Made by a program: the position numbers and the translations under genes. The notes beneath the pieces are model-generated. The model searched no databases and was not told the origin of the DNA. It saw only the letters and a list, made by a program, of their open reading frames with translations. Source: Xylogone sp. PMI_703 (lineage: Eukaryota; Ascomycota; Leotiomycetes). Taken from it: a stretch of DNA of 64,000 nt. The stretch is taken from positions 2,046,001 through 2,110,000 of the forward strand of contig JAJTUQ010000006.1 of assembly GCA_021399445.1 (NCBI GenBank), read 5' to 3'. Shown here one piece after another: positions 10,498-22,586 of this stretch (position 1 is the first letter of the stretch; each line of letters begins with the position of its first letter).

Positions 10498-13400
10498 TCG
10501 ATATCAGGCAGGCTAGGAGATGTTTATGTGGATTCTTTACAAGTTTGTGTGGTCTGGACTGGTGTACCTGGCCCAAAAAGACGTATATTTGTACAGTTGA
10601 GCTATGATATATTGCGTAAATTGATTACGGAAAGCTTGTGAATTTGTCTCCCATTGGTTTATGGATTTCACTGAGATAATAGCAACTAATGCTCACGTCG
10701 TATGATAACTTTGCTGATGCTTACTAGTTCACCCCCTTTTTTATGTTCACTTAACAACTCAGGGGTTGTGATATTTTTATTGAGAAGAAACTCCTAAAGT
10801 TTGTCCTAAGAGCCTATGATGCCTAAACGCAGCTCTCCTTTTCTATTATCCTCTTTGTAGAAATGATTTTCGAATATTTAATTTACCATATCTGAATTTG
10901 CTGCTGAGATCAACCCCTCATTTGCTAACTCGTCAGTGGAGTTATCCCAAACAAAAGAAAATATACCAAAACCAAACATCTAGTTCATCTAAAAATTACC
11001 AAACAGATCTATGAAGTATACATAAAAAGGTAAATCCAGAATCCAGAGCAACAAAAAAGTTCAGCCCGGTGTCGAAATGCCTACATCTTTATCGAATCGT
11101 CGAAGCTGTCGCTAGCATATACAGTCGTGATAGCACATTTCCCAAATCGATCCTCTCCAGAGATGGGTTTGACCTATTTTCTTGGCTTTTTTGGTACCTT
11201 GCATGGAACCACTCGAAGATCATTTCCTGTTGATTGGTTGGGGAGGCATATGGGGCCCTCTCGGCCTAGAGTTTCGATGTGTAGTTTTAGATTTTTCAAC
11301 GGCATTCCTTTAGCTGATTGCACCACAGCTAGTTAAACCGATCCCTTGGGTGATACTAATCGTTCGTCTTTTGAATTTCTATAGCAATTATTCCACTCTT
11401 TCTAGAACCACGGGAGTTGAGAATTCGCTAGTTGAACGACAATCATTTCCATTTAGCCTTGAGAATCTGGGGTGGACACCATGGACAAAGCTTGGAAGGA
11501 ACGGATCGAGCCACATTCTTAACCTTAGATTAGAATCGAGATCGGCCACCTCAAATCATGAAGGATGTAAGATTGTTTTTGCATTTTTACTTATATGATA
11601 CGTATCATGGACAATTACTTGCGTGAAAACTATAATTTGAGATCTTTGATCCTGAGAGACTCCTTGTATATAGCTTTGTCCAATTTAGAATGACAGGGGA
11701 TGTAATAGTCCACCAAGTGATTGGAGCTATGAGGACAAATGAACCCACCATACGCCAGCAACATAAGCAAGAAATAATTGGAGACACGTCTCTGCTGGGT
11801 GTATAATTTGAATGATCAGGCGAAAGGAGGCATTGCTATGCAAATGTAGGCCATTCTCAGGGCTGGGACGGGAAAGTTTCATAACAAGGGATTAAATATA
11901 GGATAAGAGAGAAGAAAATGCAAAAAAAAGAAAAAGATACCAAATATCAAAAGAGTTCTTGCTACACAGGCTTTCGGCTCGGCTCTACATCTCTCCTAGT
12001 AAAGCAGAGGTTCTTGGTGTCTTCTCCCCTTTCTCACTTTGGGATTGGTATTGCCATATATATATCGGGCGGAGACAATCTAAAAACAACTCATTTGATG
12101 TGTTGAGAACGGCTATTCTCCGACACTCCGCGCCTAGAAATCGGGGGAGGTCCTTGTGGAACGCAATAGCCTACGGAATATAATTGCGCATAGAGCTGTC
12201 GGTCATTAACGGGTTTTAAGCTCGGACGAGGGAAGTACTGAGCCCCCCGCCTATTGTTCTGGAGCTTGCTATCTAAAGGCAGTGATATTATGCAAGTTAC
12301 CGCTGTCGCTCAGGCATACCAGAGTTGAGCTAATGCGTGGTCGATGCCGTATTCCGTCTATTGGAAGTATTGTTTGCACTGGAAAATGATGAGCAGACTC
12401 TTACTCGATTAGTGGGTTCAGCTTCTTGCTTAACCATACAATATACATAGACCACTAAAGTGTTGCAATAAAGTACGCATTCACTCCACTACGTTTTATC
12501 CATATTTATACGGTATGCTCATATAGCGATGGTCCTTCAATCTTATTGGTCCCGCAATATCGGTCAAAGGCCTCAATATAGTTAAAGCCGCACAGGCCGA
12601 ACAATTTAGACTTCTGCGTAACTGCAACGATTTTCACCAGGAGAAGAATAACCTTCCATTGCATAATTGCGGGGTATTCGGAAGAAGTAACGTAACTTCA
12701 ACTGGAGAAAGTGAGGTTCACCTGCACGAAATGAGGCCTTCTTACCATGATATGAGCAAAGAAGGCAAAACTCGCCGATGGATTGTGCTCAGAAAAGTAA
12801 GTTGCATAGGGTGGCCAACTTTTGGTGGTACAGTACCTTGTCCATCACAGGACCGTAGTCAACTGCAAGGATAAAGGGTATAGAATTTGCCCAGGGATTT
12901 TCCATGCACGAAGTGAGTTGATGAGGAATAAATCCAGTAAAGGAATAGATTGAATTGGAATCAGGCATTCAGGACCTTACACGGAGTCCGCAGTGTCATC
13001 TTTCTGTCAACCAGTACCGTTGTGCTTATTATGCAACCCGGTATGCACACTCACATAAGACTGCCGTAATAAGCTTCCCTCGATTTGTCTTTCTTTCTTA
13101 CTGTAGAAGTCTTCATATGCTGCTTACGGTAAAGGATGCCTATCACGTCGAGAATATTTGGGTTGCTAGGGATCCTTGTCTTCCCCCGTAGCCACCTTAT
13201 ACGAGAGGATTCCTTCTGTTCCATTGGCCATAACCAGATGTCCTTTAGGTCGGTGCTATCTGCGGTTGAGATCTTCCGATTAGATGCTGTGTAAAGTACC
13301 GTATGATCTGAATGTACGGAAAATGCACTGAGTAGGCTCCAGTCTTCTGCCCTCGGTATTCAACTGGAGTGTGGCACAGCTATCAGTTATCGGTGCAGAG

Positions 13401-14860
13401 TAGTTTACTGACGTAGATGGGTTTGCCCCAGAGATAGCGCTTTAGACGACTTCAATGACCAAACTGTAAGTATGTTCTGGACTGAACTGAGTCGTACTTT
13501 GTAAATCTCACCCGCCTCGGCCGAAAGCCCCTGGGCGCATCTGAGCAGATTTGAGATCATACAGTGGTATGGTCGAAGGCAACCTCAGCCTTTAGCTCGT
13601 TGCTCTCAATCGATTGGCAATGCAAAAGACCACGACTGCGCTCTAGCTGAGATCCTGCGCTGTCAGCCCTCGGTGGTATTCCTCGACCTCGTGGCTACTT
13701 GGTGCATTGGCTATGGCACTACGCAAGCAGGCAAGGCCTGTTGTCATCCAGTCCTGCAAGAAATAGTTGTACCTCGTATGAATCCGTCTACCGAGGCTGG
13801 GCCATGTAGAAGAAAGCCCCCGAAGCCCCGGATCTAGCTGTTGCGTAGTGACTACGCTTGCAGCGAATTAGGCAGGCGTTCATATATTTCCCCTTGGCAC
13901 AACTGCTGAAAGCCAGCACGACCATGATACTGTGCCCTCTGTTGTTACCGTAACACCAAATAAATTGGTCTTATGGTGAAGCGCATCCTAGAGACCCGAG
14001 GCTGTTGATTATCAATGGCGTCTGTGCCAAATCAGTGTTGACACTTGGCGCATCGATTGCATAGTGATGATAATCCTCCGAGTGGATCTGCGCGGGCTTG
14101 CCAGGCCTGTCTCTAAACTTCAGATGGTTTCAACGTTCGTCAGTGAGGATCTCCTCCGCTTAGCGCGGCTTATTAGACGCATGCGAAGTATGACGGAAAT
14201 TATTATTCCCGTAAGAAATAACACCCTCGTTCCTGCAACTTCTAAAAAGTGGTGCGAGCATTACTAACTGGCAAGTAGCTAGCTGCTCTATACCGCTGGG
14301 GTGTACTATATTCCATGCCTGATTAGGATCCACCGCCGAGATGTTAACGACGAAGAATAACCACTGTGGTAGTAGCGTGTAGCAGTTAAGAAGCTTTCTC
14401 GGCAGTAAACTACCTGCCAAGCTTTCAGGAGGCGTTCTCACCATCACCTTCTCCAGCATCTTTTCTATTCTTATTACAGCATCACTTCAGCTTGTACACA
14501 TCCCATGGTATCTTCTCGGACAGGCCTGATGATGGGGCTGGACAAAACTGCATGGGGCTGATGCCAAAAGTAATCAGGCCCGACGGACACTAATCATGAT
14601 TTGAGGAGATATACCCAGGAGGAAGGTGATGTGGACATGCTCCGGCTTCAGACCCCTCAGTTCTCCTTGATGATGCCGTTAGTAGCATCCTCCGGTATAT
14701 GTCCGGCTGCTATGCTTTCCCCTGCAATTTCTCTATGGTGATGTAGCTCGTTTTCCTATGTCATGATTTTGTATAAGAGCTCGTCCATTGCCATTCTCAA
14801 AATGGCCTTCTCCGGGTTTTCTCTGCACCTTGCTTCGTTCCTTTTCCATTGGACGCCGAG
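10498..14860. other. Gene-poor region, 4.4 kb
   Basis: No convincing gene on either strand. All open frames are short. I followed one minus-strand frame through 13.0-13.8 kb because pieces looked protein-like, but stops recur about every 25 codons, close to chance. No terminal repeats, transposase or reverse-transcriptase motifs were noticed. The last few hundred bases are probably the GH55 promoter. Confidence 0.5.
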
Positions 14861-17719
14861 ATGAAAGTCTCACTCTTCCTTGGTCTGCTCTCCTCCGGGT
14901 CTGCATTGGCCCTGCCAGCCCTCAATGCAGAAGGTATTCCAAGTTCTCTTCCTGCGAACGAGACAGCTCTTTATCCACCATACACCTTCGTGGCTCCTCC
15001 TTCTCCTCCCAAGAAAGTGTAAGTTGTCTTTATTTTTACATCTTGACGCTGTGGAAGAATTGGAACAGAAAGAGAGAAAATGTAGACGTGGATGACCTGA
15101 TCTAGGATTGTCCTGCATGTGCTTTTCAATTTGTATTAGATACTGTTGCTAAATAATGCATGTGATTAGTGGAATCCCGCTTGACTTCCCCAATAAGACC
15201 ATCAAGCCTTGGGACGCAATCAAGCCACCACGATCAAAGGCCCTAGTCAAAGATCAAAGCTGCTCAGCTCTCACGCCCACAAATCCCTCAACCTTCTGGT
15301 ATGAACAAATAACACACAATGGCATGTCGCCATTCATTCAGAACGGGGCCTCGTGGCAAGTGTATAGGAATGTCAAAACCTCGCAGTTCGGCGCGGCCGG
15401 TAATGGCGTTGCGGATGATACAAATGCCCTGCAGAATGCCATTAACTTGGGCAACTCAAATGCCGACCGCTCTCAGAACAGATTAGGAACAACCGGACAA
15501 CCTGCCGTGGTCTACCTTCCTTCCGGTACCTACATGATTAGCCGACCACTGCAACTCTACGTTGATACTGTCTTCATGGGTAACCCGATTAACCCTCCCG
15601 TCATTAAGGCTACCTCGAACTTTGCTGGTTCGACAATGCTCTTTTCCAAAGACCCCAACCATGACTCGACCATCAATTTCTACATTGCGGTCAAGAACTT
15701 GGTCCTTGACTCTACCAATCTCTCACCCAGCACCCAGATCAACTTGATGGATTGGAGTGTCAGCCAGGCTACGCAGCTGACCAACGTTGTCTTCAATATG
15801 CCAACATTCTCCACCGGTCACAAAGGTATTGTCATGCCAGAAGGAGGATCTGGAACCCTCATGAATGATCTCACTTTCAACGGTGGTTTCATCGGTCTTG
15901 ACTATAACAACCAGCAATATATGTTCAAGGGTCTTACTTTCAATGGCTGCAACACTGGTATAAAGATCGAGAACTGCTTCGATTGTGTGCTCCAAAAAGT
16001 TACTTTCACCAACTGTGGAACTGGTCTTGATTGGACCAGCGGAAGTGGTGGATCTATTGCTGTTATTGATTCCAGTGCCCACTCCGTTGGTACGGCCATC
16101 GCTATACACTCTGAGACCACTGGCCAGGCTTCCATGATCATTGAGAATTTCTCGGCTGATAGCAGCGTCACTAATGTAAGTGCGATCCTTTTGGGCGGGT
16201 TTGTTTATTACTCTCCATACTAATTTGCGAATAGACTGTCACTGCTGGCGGCTCACGACTTGTATCTGGTGCTATCACCCAGACCTGGGTATACGGCAAT
16301 GCCTATACTCCAGGTGGACCCAGCACTGGCTCTCACCAGACTGGCACCACATACCAATCTAACAGACCATCAGCACTTCTTGACTCAACCGGAAAATATG
16401 TCGCTGTCGCGCCACCTACTTACAAGGAGTATGATGTCTCTCAGTTCCTCAACGTCAAGAGCGTTCCTGGCCTCCCAGTTTTCGGAGATGGTCAGACTGA
16501 TGATACCAACAACCTGAACACCATCATCTCTCAGAACGCTGGATGCAAGATTCTTTTCTTCCCTGCTGGTACATATCTCGTTACCAACACGATCTTCTTC
16601 CCCCCTGGTAGTCGTGTGGTTGGAGAGGCTTGGTCTGCCATCTCAGCCACTGGTGGCAATTTCTTTAACCCTTCTGCCCCAACTACCATGGTCAGAGTTG
16701 GAAATGCTGGTGATCGAGGTGTTGCTCAATTCAGTGATATGCTTTTCACAGTTGCCGATGTTCTCCAAGGTGAGTAGCTGGTGGACAACTACCGTCTATG
16801 ATGAATTGATAGCTGACATGAAAATACAGGCTGCACACTATTGGAAGTCAACATGGCAGGCAACACACCTGGCGACGTCGGTTTCTGGAACTCTCACCAC
16901 CGTGTTGGTGGAGCTGCAGGATCCAAGGTGCAAACCAACTGTGGCGGTTCTCCTGCTCAGTGCAAGGCGGCTTTCATGTTGCTTCACTTGACTCCCTCCT
17001 CTTCCGCATATATCGAGGGCATGTGGGGTAAGATTATTCTATTAATTGACTACTTAATGATAGTAAACTAATCATATTTCAAACAGGCTGGACAGCAGAT
17101 CATGATCTTGACGGTGGTAATGGCCAGACTATCTCCACCGGTCGCGGTTATTTGATTGAGGCTACTCAGGGTACTTGGCTCGTTGGTACTGCTAGTGAGC
17201 ACAATACACTTTACGAGTACAATATCAACAATGCACGAAATGTGTACATTGGCATGCAACAATGCGAGACCCCATACTGGCAAGGTCCAGGGAATGGCCA
17301 GACCCTAACTCCTGCTCCATGGAGCACAACGGCAGTGGCCCCCGGTGATCCAGTCTTCTCCAACTGTGGTGGCAGTGATGCTCAGGTATACTCAAGAAAC
17401 TTCCTTTCTTATATGAACTTATTACTAACATAAATATAACTAGTGTCGTATGTCCTGGTACCAGATCATCTCCGGCTCCAGTGCACTCCACATCTACGGC
17501 TCAGGATTCTGGACCTTCTTCAATGAAAACAACCCCTGCAATAGCGCCTGCCAGACCAATGCTATCACGGTTTCCGGTACTAGTGGTCTCAACTGGTGGG
17601 GAATTAACACCAGATTTGTCTCTAATCTCATTATTAACAATGGCGCGGTTTTGGTCACTCAGAATAATAACCCCGGAGGCTGGGGCGCCGTTGTCGGTGC
17701 TTTCTTGACAGACTCTTAG
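14861..17719 (+). CDS. Secreted GH55 exo-beta-1,3-glucanase
   Basis: Six exons (14861-15018, 15170-16175, 16235-16769, 16830-17027, 17087-17385, 17444-17719) join to 823 residues, close to the usual length of GH55 enzymes. A signal peptide of about 18 residues (KVSLFLGLLSSGSALA) is cleavable near LPAL. Two right-handed beta-helix halves are visible. The first starts at the FGAAGNGVADDTNALQ block. The second repeats that opening as FGDGQTDDTNNL. This duplication is diagnostic of GH55. The enzyme releases glucose from beta-1,3-glucan (laminarin, callose, fungal walls) and works outside the cell. The first intron (151 nt) is longer than the rest; its acceptor was chosen because it keeps frame into a proline-rich N-terminus. 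The gene is convergent with RRN3. Confidence 0.9.
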
Positions 17720-18194
17720 TTCTGTCCATTGGTAAAAATATGTGGGGTATATATATTATGACGGATACGTACCACGAGGTGATGAAGGTTTTGGGTAGTA
17801 TATATTTGAGAGTAACTTGAGCTAGTTGCTTAGTTTTGTATATAGCAATAAGTTGTAAATATGAACATAACGTTTTGGTCACTCTTTGGTTCCGTCAGTG
17901 TGAATGAGGCAGAAACTGCAATAACGACATGCAAAACCGAAAATATCTGACACTCAAAATAAATTTGCTAACCTATTCACTATCAAAACATTCATATCCA
18001 TCAATCCACTATTCATCTGCATGCCAGAGAATGAAGAACCCAAGAAAATCCAGAAAATTCTTTTAGCCCAAACCGTACCCCGGCGCCATGCAAATAAAGC
18101 TCAATAACAGGTCATCCATTCCTCCATTGCAAATGCACCAAATATGAAAATCCATCGTACATCTTTCCCATACTATAATGAAATCTTAAACAAA
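17720..18194. other. Convergent 3' flanks
   Basis: Spacer between the stop codons of the GH55 gene (plus) and RRN3 (minus). Both 3' UTRs should lie here. Nothing else is recognised. Confidence 0.5.
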
Positions 18195-20230
18195 TCATTC
18201 CTCCTCATCACTCTCGTCTCCATCATCTTCATCCTGATGGAGGCCAGGGATTCCCGTCCATGGGACATAGTCGTTTTCTATCCATCTCTTAGAGATTGGC
18301 AGTTGATACGGATCAAATGGAAAATAAGCCTCAAGCTGATGCCATGTCTCATCAGTCACCCCATTTCCTGCGTCTCTCAAGGCACTGTGCCGGGATACTG
18401 CAGATGTTCCATTCAAACGAATGCGCTTGTTGGCCTCCAGTAATGGGAACACATACATGAATCGCAAATGATGAGCAATCTTCGCGAATTCCATAACAAT
18501 AGCTGGGGAACAGACTTTGAGGGGATTAAGCTTCGAATAGATCAACCTTGTTAGGGTCTCCTTAATACGAGGTGCCCATTCCAGCTCTTGACTTGAGAAC
18601 GTGGATGGATCCTGATCGTCAAGTGACTCCGAATCATTGATAAGATCGCGCCATCTAAAGCAAAATATGTAGAGAAGAGCTTGCATCATAGCATAGAATG
18701 TGCCATAGCGCTGTAGGTCTGGTCCGCGGCAGGTATCCTCATTTTCTAATCTGATGCTGTCCAATTTTGTGCCAATAACACCAAACAACTTTCGAATGAA
18801 GTGAGGTTGTACGTGTGAACCGCGCGCTACAAAACTGGCCAGATAAGCGGCTGATGACTGTCGCAAGATAGCCGGTCTGCCAGGCTGTAACGTCAATTTC
18901 AAGCAGTCACTGGTAAACTCATCAACCAGATGTTCAGAGCTTTGACCGAAATGGAATAGGAGGAACTGCGTGTGGCGGGATCGGTAGGTAGGTAGTATTA
19001 TATTTGCAAAATGTCCACGTAAAGTATCAAACATTGTTGAAGCCTCGCGGCTGTTAGGATCTTTAAAATAGGGTTCATAGATGGTAAAGAGAAGATCCAA
19101 AGTAGCATCCATCTTTTCGACGTTTTCCTGAATCTCTTTGATACGCTTTTCAGCTATGTCATCATCACTATAATCGGAGTTTGCATCACTATCGTCAGAA
19201 GCATCATCGCCATTCTCTTCACCTACACTCTTAGATGGATGCGATGAGAGAGCTTGAACTATAGTCGCAGCAACTTCGTCATCCAAATCTTCTAAGTCCA
19301 CTTGCATTTGTACATCGATCTTGACGAGTCGATCTGTGATAAGAGCCAGGATATCTAACTTTAATTGCGGGGCATATTCTATGACTCGGACAAGATTATT
19401 GACATAACTCATATGCATCTTCTTGGAGTCTTCCGGGAAGGGAAATTTGGTAGAAAATATCGACGACAAAGTTTTTGCGCCAGACGGAATCAGTCGCAAA
19501 ATGTATTTTAACGCGCTATGTACCCGTCCTGACATCACATCTCGACCGACTGGAAGGTACCCAGGAAGGCAACCACTGGATAATCGTACTATATCGTCTG
19601 TTAGCAGAATTCAGTAGTGATAGCCCGGCGAGGTATCATACTTTCTACGAAATTATCCACCAACATTCCTAGCACCACACTGACGTACGAGCCTTGCGCA
19701 CTTGCTAGGTTTCCCAAAAAATGTATATACGCCTTCACAAAGGCCTCGTCTCTGCCAAGCCATTCGCATCCTAGGATAGCCCTGATCAGGCCAGAACAGT
19801 TTCTGTCGAGAAGAGATGCGAAGCTCGTCAGCGCGAGAATATACGTCTTCAGATTCTCTGGGTTTGCGTCTCCTGGACCGTCAACATCTCTTGAACGTGG
19901 TGCAAAGAGCTCCTTCAATTCGTCATAGGCTTCGCTGCTCCCTTTATTATGCGCCTCGATGGCTACTTTTACTTCGGCCCTCGCAGCCTCCAGGCTTTTG
20001 CTAACCGCTCGCTCTCCCATGCTTTTCTCCAGGACGATTGGGTTAAACGATACCCGTCTTCGCTTATTGGGACTCTGAGGAGAGGATAGTGGACTGCTGT
20101 CAAATTCCAGGGTGACTTTTTTGCTGATGATGCCACCCGACGCAGGCGTGGCTCTTCGCAGAATAGATTTTGTTTGAGTGGGGCCTGGGACAGGCACCTC
20201 CGGCCAGACCATTGGAACTGCTGCGACCAT
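18195..20230 (-). CDS. RRN3: RNA polymerase I initiation factor Rrn3 (TIF-IA)
   Basis: Two exons (20230-19642, 19588-18195) join to 660 residues. The sequence is all-helical HEAT-like, as in Rrn3/TIF-IA. Recognisable stretches include SVVLGMLVDNFVE at the exon junction, HSALKYILRLIPSGA, and the C-terminal WIENDYVPWTGIPG block followed by an acidic tail. A serine/aspartate-rich acidic loop sits in the middle (about 320-350). Rrn3 bridges RNA polymerase I and core factor at rDNA promoters in the nucleolus. Its activity in other fungi is controlled by nutrient signalling. The start is the first ATG, and the intron is needed to join the two conserved halves. The gene is divergent from aspartate kinase with 360 bp between start codons. 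Confidence 0.9.
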
Positions 20231-20590
20231 TAGAGGGATGATCTGGCCAGGTTGTTGACTCAGCAGTATCTAGCGGCCTGTCAAGAATTTATGGAGTGAG
20301 GTTGCTCGCAAGAACGCCAAAAAGCGGTGGTCCCGGGGCAGCGACGCAGAGAAACAATTTGTGTAGATGTCGTGTGTGCTGCCTTCGCCCCAAGAAATTT
20401 CAGAAGCACTGTTGTGGAAGCCCCCGGGCCGATGCCTAATAAGAACTAGCGTTTCCCCCTGGCTAGAGTCCCCAGCTGCCCAGGTGTTCGATAAGTCGCA
20501 ATCCGATTTCGCTAACTTATCGCTGCTGATGACAACAACTTTTCACTGCGCCTTTCCGCTGTCTCTTGCAACTGCCCCGCGTTCTGGACG
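20231..20590. other. Bidirectional promoter region, RRN3 / aspartate kinase
   Basis: 360 bp separate the two start codons. It holds a perfect TGACTCA element and an upstream open reading frame that overlaps the aspartate kinase ATG; both are listed separately. Confidence 0.6.
20256..20262. promoter_or_regulatory. Gcn4/CpcA-type site TGACTCA
   Basis: An exact 7-bp match to the general amino-acid-control element bound by Gcn4/CPC1/CpcA. It lies 329 bp upstream of the aspartate kinase ATG, a gene of the threonine/methionine pathway that is a Gcn4 target in yeast. It also sits only about 26 bp upstream of the RRN3 ATG. Functional use is inferred; a single 7-mer can occur by chance. Confidence 0.45.
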
Positions 20591-20594
20591 ATGA
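20367..20594 (+). other. Candidate uORF overlapping aspartate kinase start (ATGA)
   Basis: An ATG-initiated frame of 75 codons lies in the presumed 5' leader. It ends at a TGA that shares bases with the aspartate kinase ATG (ATGA at 20591-20594). It has no recognisable domain. If transcribed, it could couple termination to reinitiation or repress the main frame. Whether the transcript starts upstream of it is unknown. Confidence 0.35.
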
Positions 20595-22586
20595 GTGAAT
20601 ATACACTTTCTAACGGGCATCACGATGCTTGTTCGGTAGCTTCGGAGATCCCTAAGGCAAGTGATGCTTCCAATGGATCAATTGCGCAAAATGGCCACGT
20701 CAATGGTTCGGTAGCCCTCAAGAAGAACGATCCGAAGCTGGACTGGGTCGTCCAGAAGTTCGGTGGCACCAGCGTTGGAAAGTTTCCCATTAATATCTGC
20801 GAAGATATTGTTCGGTATGACATTGCCACAGATATATGAGTTTTACAATCACGATTGCTAACTACAATTCACTCAGTGCGAGTCTTCAAGAAAACAGGGT
20901 GGTCGTCGTATGTTCAGCTCGCAGTACCGGCAAAAAGGTCGAGGGGACCACAAGCAGGTGACTCACAACCACTACCACAATTAAGGTGCACCACTTCACA
21001 CCACGAATACTAACATCAATGCACACAGATTGCTTGAAATATTCAACGTCCTTGCAAATATTCTCCTTGTTACAGATCCAGAAAGCGTGCGCTACGAGAG
21101 CCTGGAGCTAGAGTTCTCTCGGCTTGTGCGGGCTATACGGGATGATCACATAAATGCGGCATCGCACATACGAGACCCGGCCATACGAGCGAAGCTTGTT
21201 AAGGAAATCGAAGAGGAGTGTCAGGAAATTGTAGAATACCGTGCAGCTGCCGAACGATGGCATCTAGAGTTCGATTCGAGAGCCAAAGATCGGGTCGTTA
21301 GCTACGGTGAGAAGTTGAGCTGTCGGTACGTTGCAGCATTACTATTGGACAGGGTAAGCACAAAATCAGTACTGCTTTTGCAATTGCGCTAAGCTTTGCC
21401 TTAGGGAGTCGATGCCGAATATGTAGATCTCTCAGATATTGTGCATCTTAAGAGTCCAAGGCGTGTCGATCATGACTTTTACCGAATCATGACAGGATTG
21501 CTGAACGAAAGAATCCTTGCCTGCCAGGGCAAGGTACCTGTTGTCACTGGCTACTTTGGCGCTGTTCCTGGAGGACTGATTGACGGCGAGATTGGCCGGG
21601 GCTACACAGATCTATGCGCCGCTCTTATAGCTGTTGGAATTAAAGCACAAGAACTCCAAGTTTGGAAAGAAGTGGACGGTATTTTCACTGCTGATCCAAC
21701 AAAAGTCCCCACTGCACGACTTTTACCAAGCATCACACCACTGGAAGCGGCAGAATTGACCTTCTACGGCTCTGAAGTCATCCACCATCTCACAATGGAT
21801 CAGGTTAGTTGAAATTATATCTTTGGATCTTTTTGTTAAGCACCACCTAATATTTGTAGGTCATACATGCTACTCCACCAATTCCAATCCGAATCAAGAA
21901 CGTCAAAAATGTACGAGGCAGCGGGACAATTGTCGTACCTAGCCCAGCGCGAGGTACGATTAATCGGTCAAGGAGTTCCAGCAATGTCTCGGACAAAACA
22001 CCAAAGCGTCCTACGGCTGTTACCATCAAAAATAATATATCGGTCATAAACGTCCATTCGAACAAGCGAGCCATATCTCATGGTTTCTTTGCCAAAGTCT
22101 TTACAATTCTTGACAAGCGACAGGTCTCGGTTGATTTGATCTCTACATCCGAGGTGCACTGCTCACTTGCCATTCATTCTGCTAGTATTTCACAGGAGGA
22201 CTTCCGGAAAGCCACAGATGAACTTGCAGAGTATGGCGAGGTAAGTGTACTTCACGACATGGCCATTCTCAGCCTTGTTGGTGCGGAGATGAAGAACATG
22301 GTTGGAGTAGCAGGTAAGCCTCCGATGTCTCAAATGTGGCGGTCTGTTTTTAGTTAATGCATGATTAGGTCGTATGTTCTCAACATTGGGTGAGAATGGC
22401 TTAAACATTGAGATGATATCCCAAGGTAATAATAACACTCCTCGAAACATCATTCGACAGCAGTAGTCGCTAACCCTTAGACATGCAGGCGCAAGCGAAA
22501 TCAATATATCTTGTGTCATAGATGCATATGAAGCCACGCGAGCGATGAACATTTTGCATACCAATCTATTCACATTTTTAGAGTAG
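20591..22586 (+). CDS. HOM3: Aspartate kinase (Hom3-type)
   Basis: Seven exons (20591-20814, 20877-20957, 21029-21353, 21405-21803, 21860-22313, 22369-22425, 22489-22586) give 545 residues, slightly longer than yeast Hom3. The kinase signature VQKFGGTSVGK (about residues 54-64) binds ATP and aspartate. Later blocks include GYFGAVPGGLIDGEIGRGYT and VWKEVDGIFTADP. Two C-terminal ACT domains follow; the second carries GRMFSTLGENGLNIEMISQGASE. ACT domains bind threonine for feedback inhibition in this family. The enzyme phosphorylates aspartate in the cytosol, the first step to threonine, methionine and isoleucine. Exon 6 is only 57 nt and lies inside the last ACT domain. A TGACTCA site upstream suggests amino-acid control. 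Confidence 0.95.

Noticed and set aside
13000..13830. Minus-strand frame with protein-like pieces suggesting a decayed gene
   Set aside because: Stops recur about every 25 codons, near random expectation. Apparent exons need very short introns or do not keep phase, and no family motif appears.
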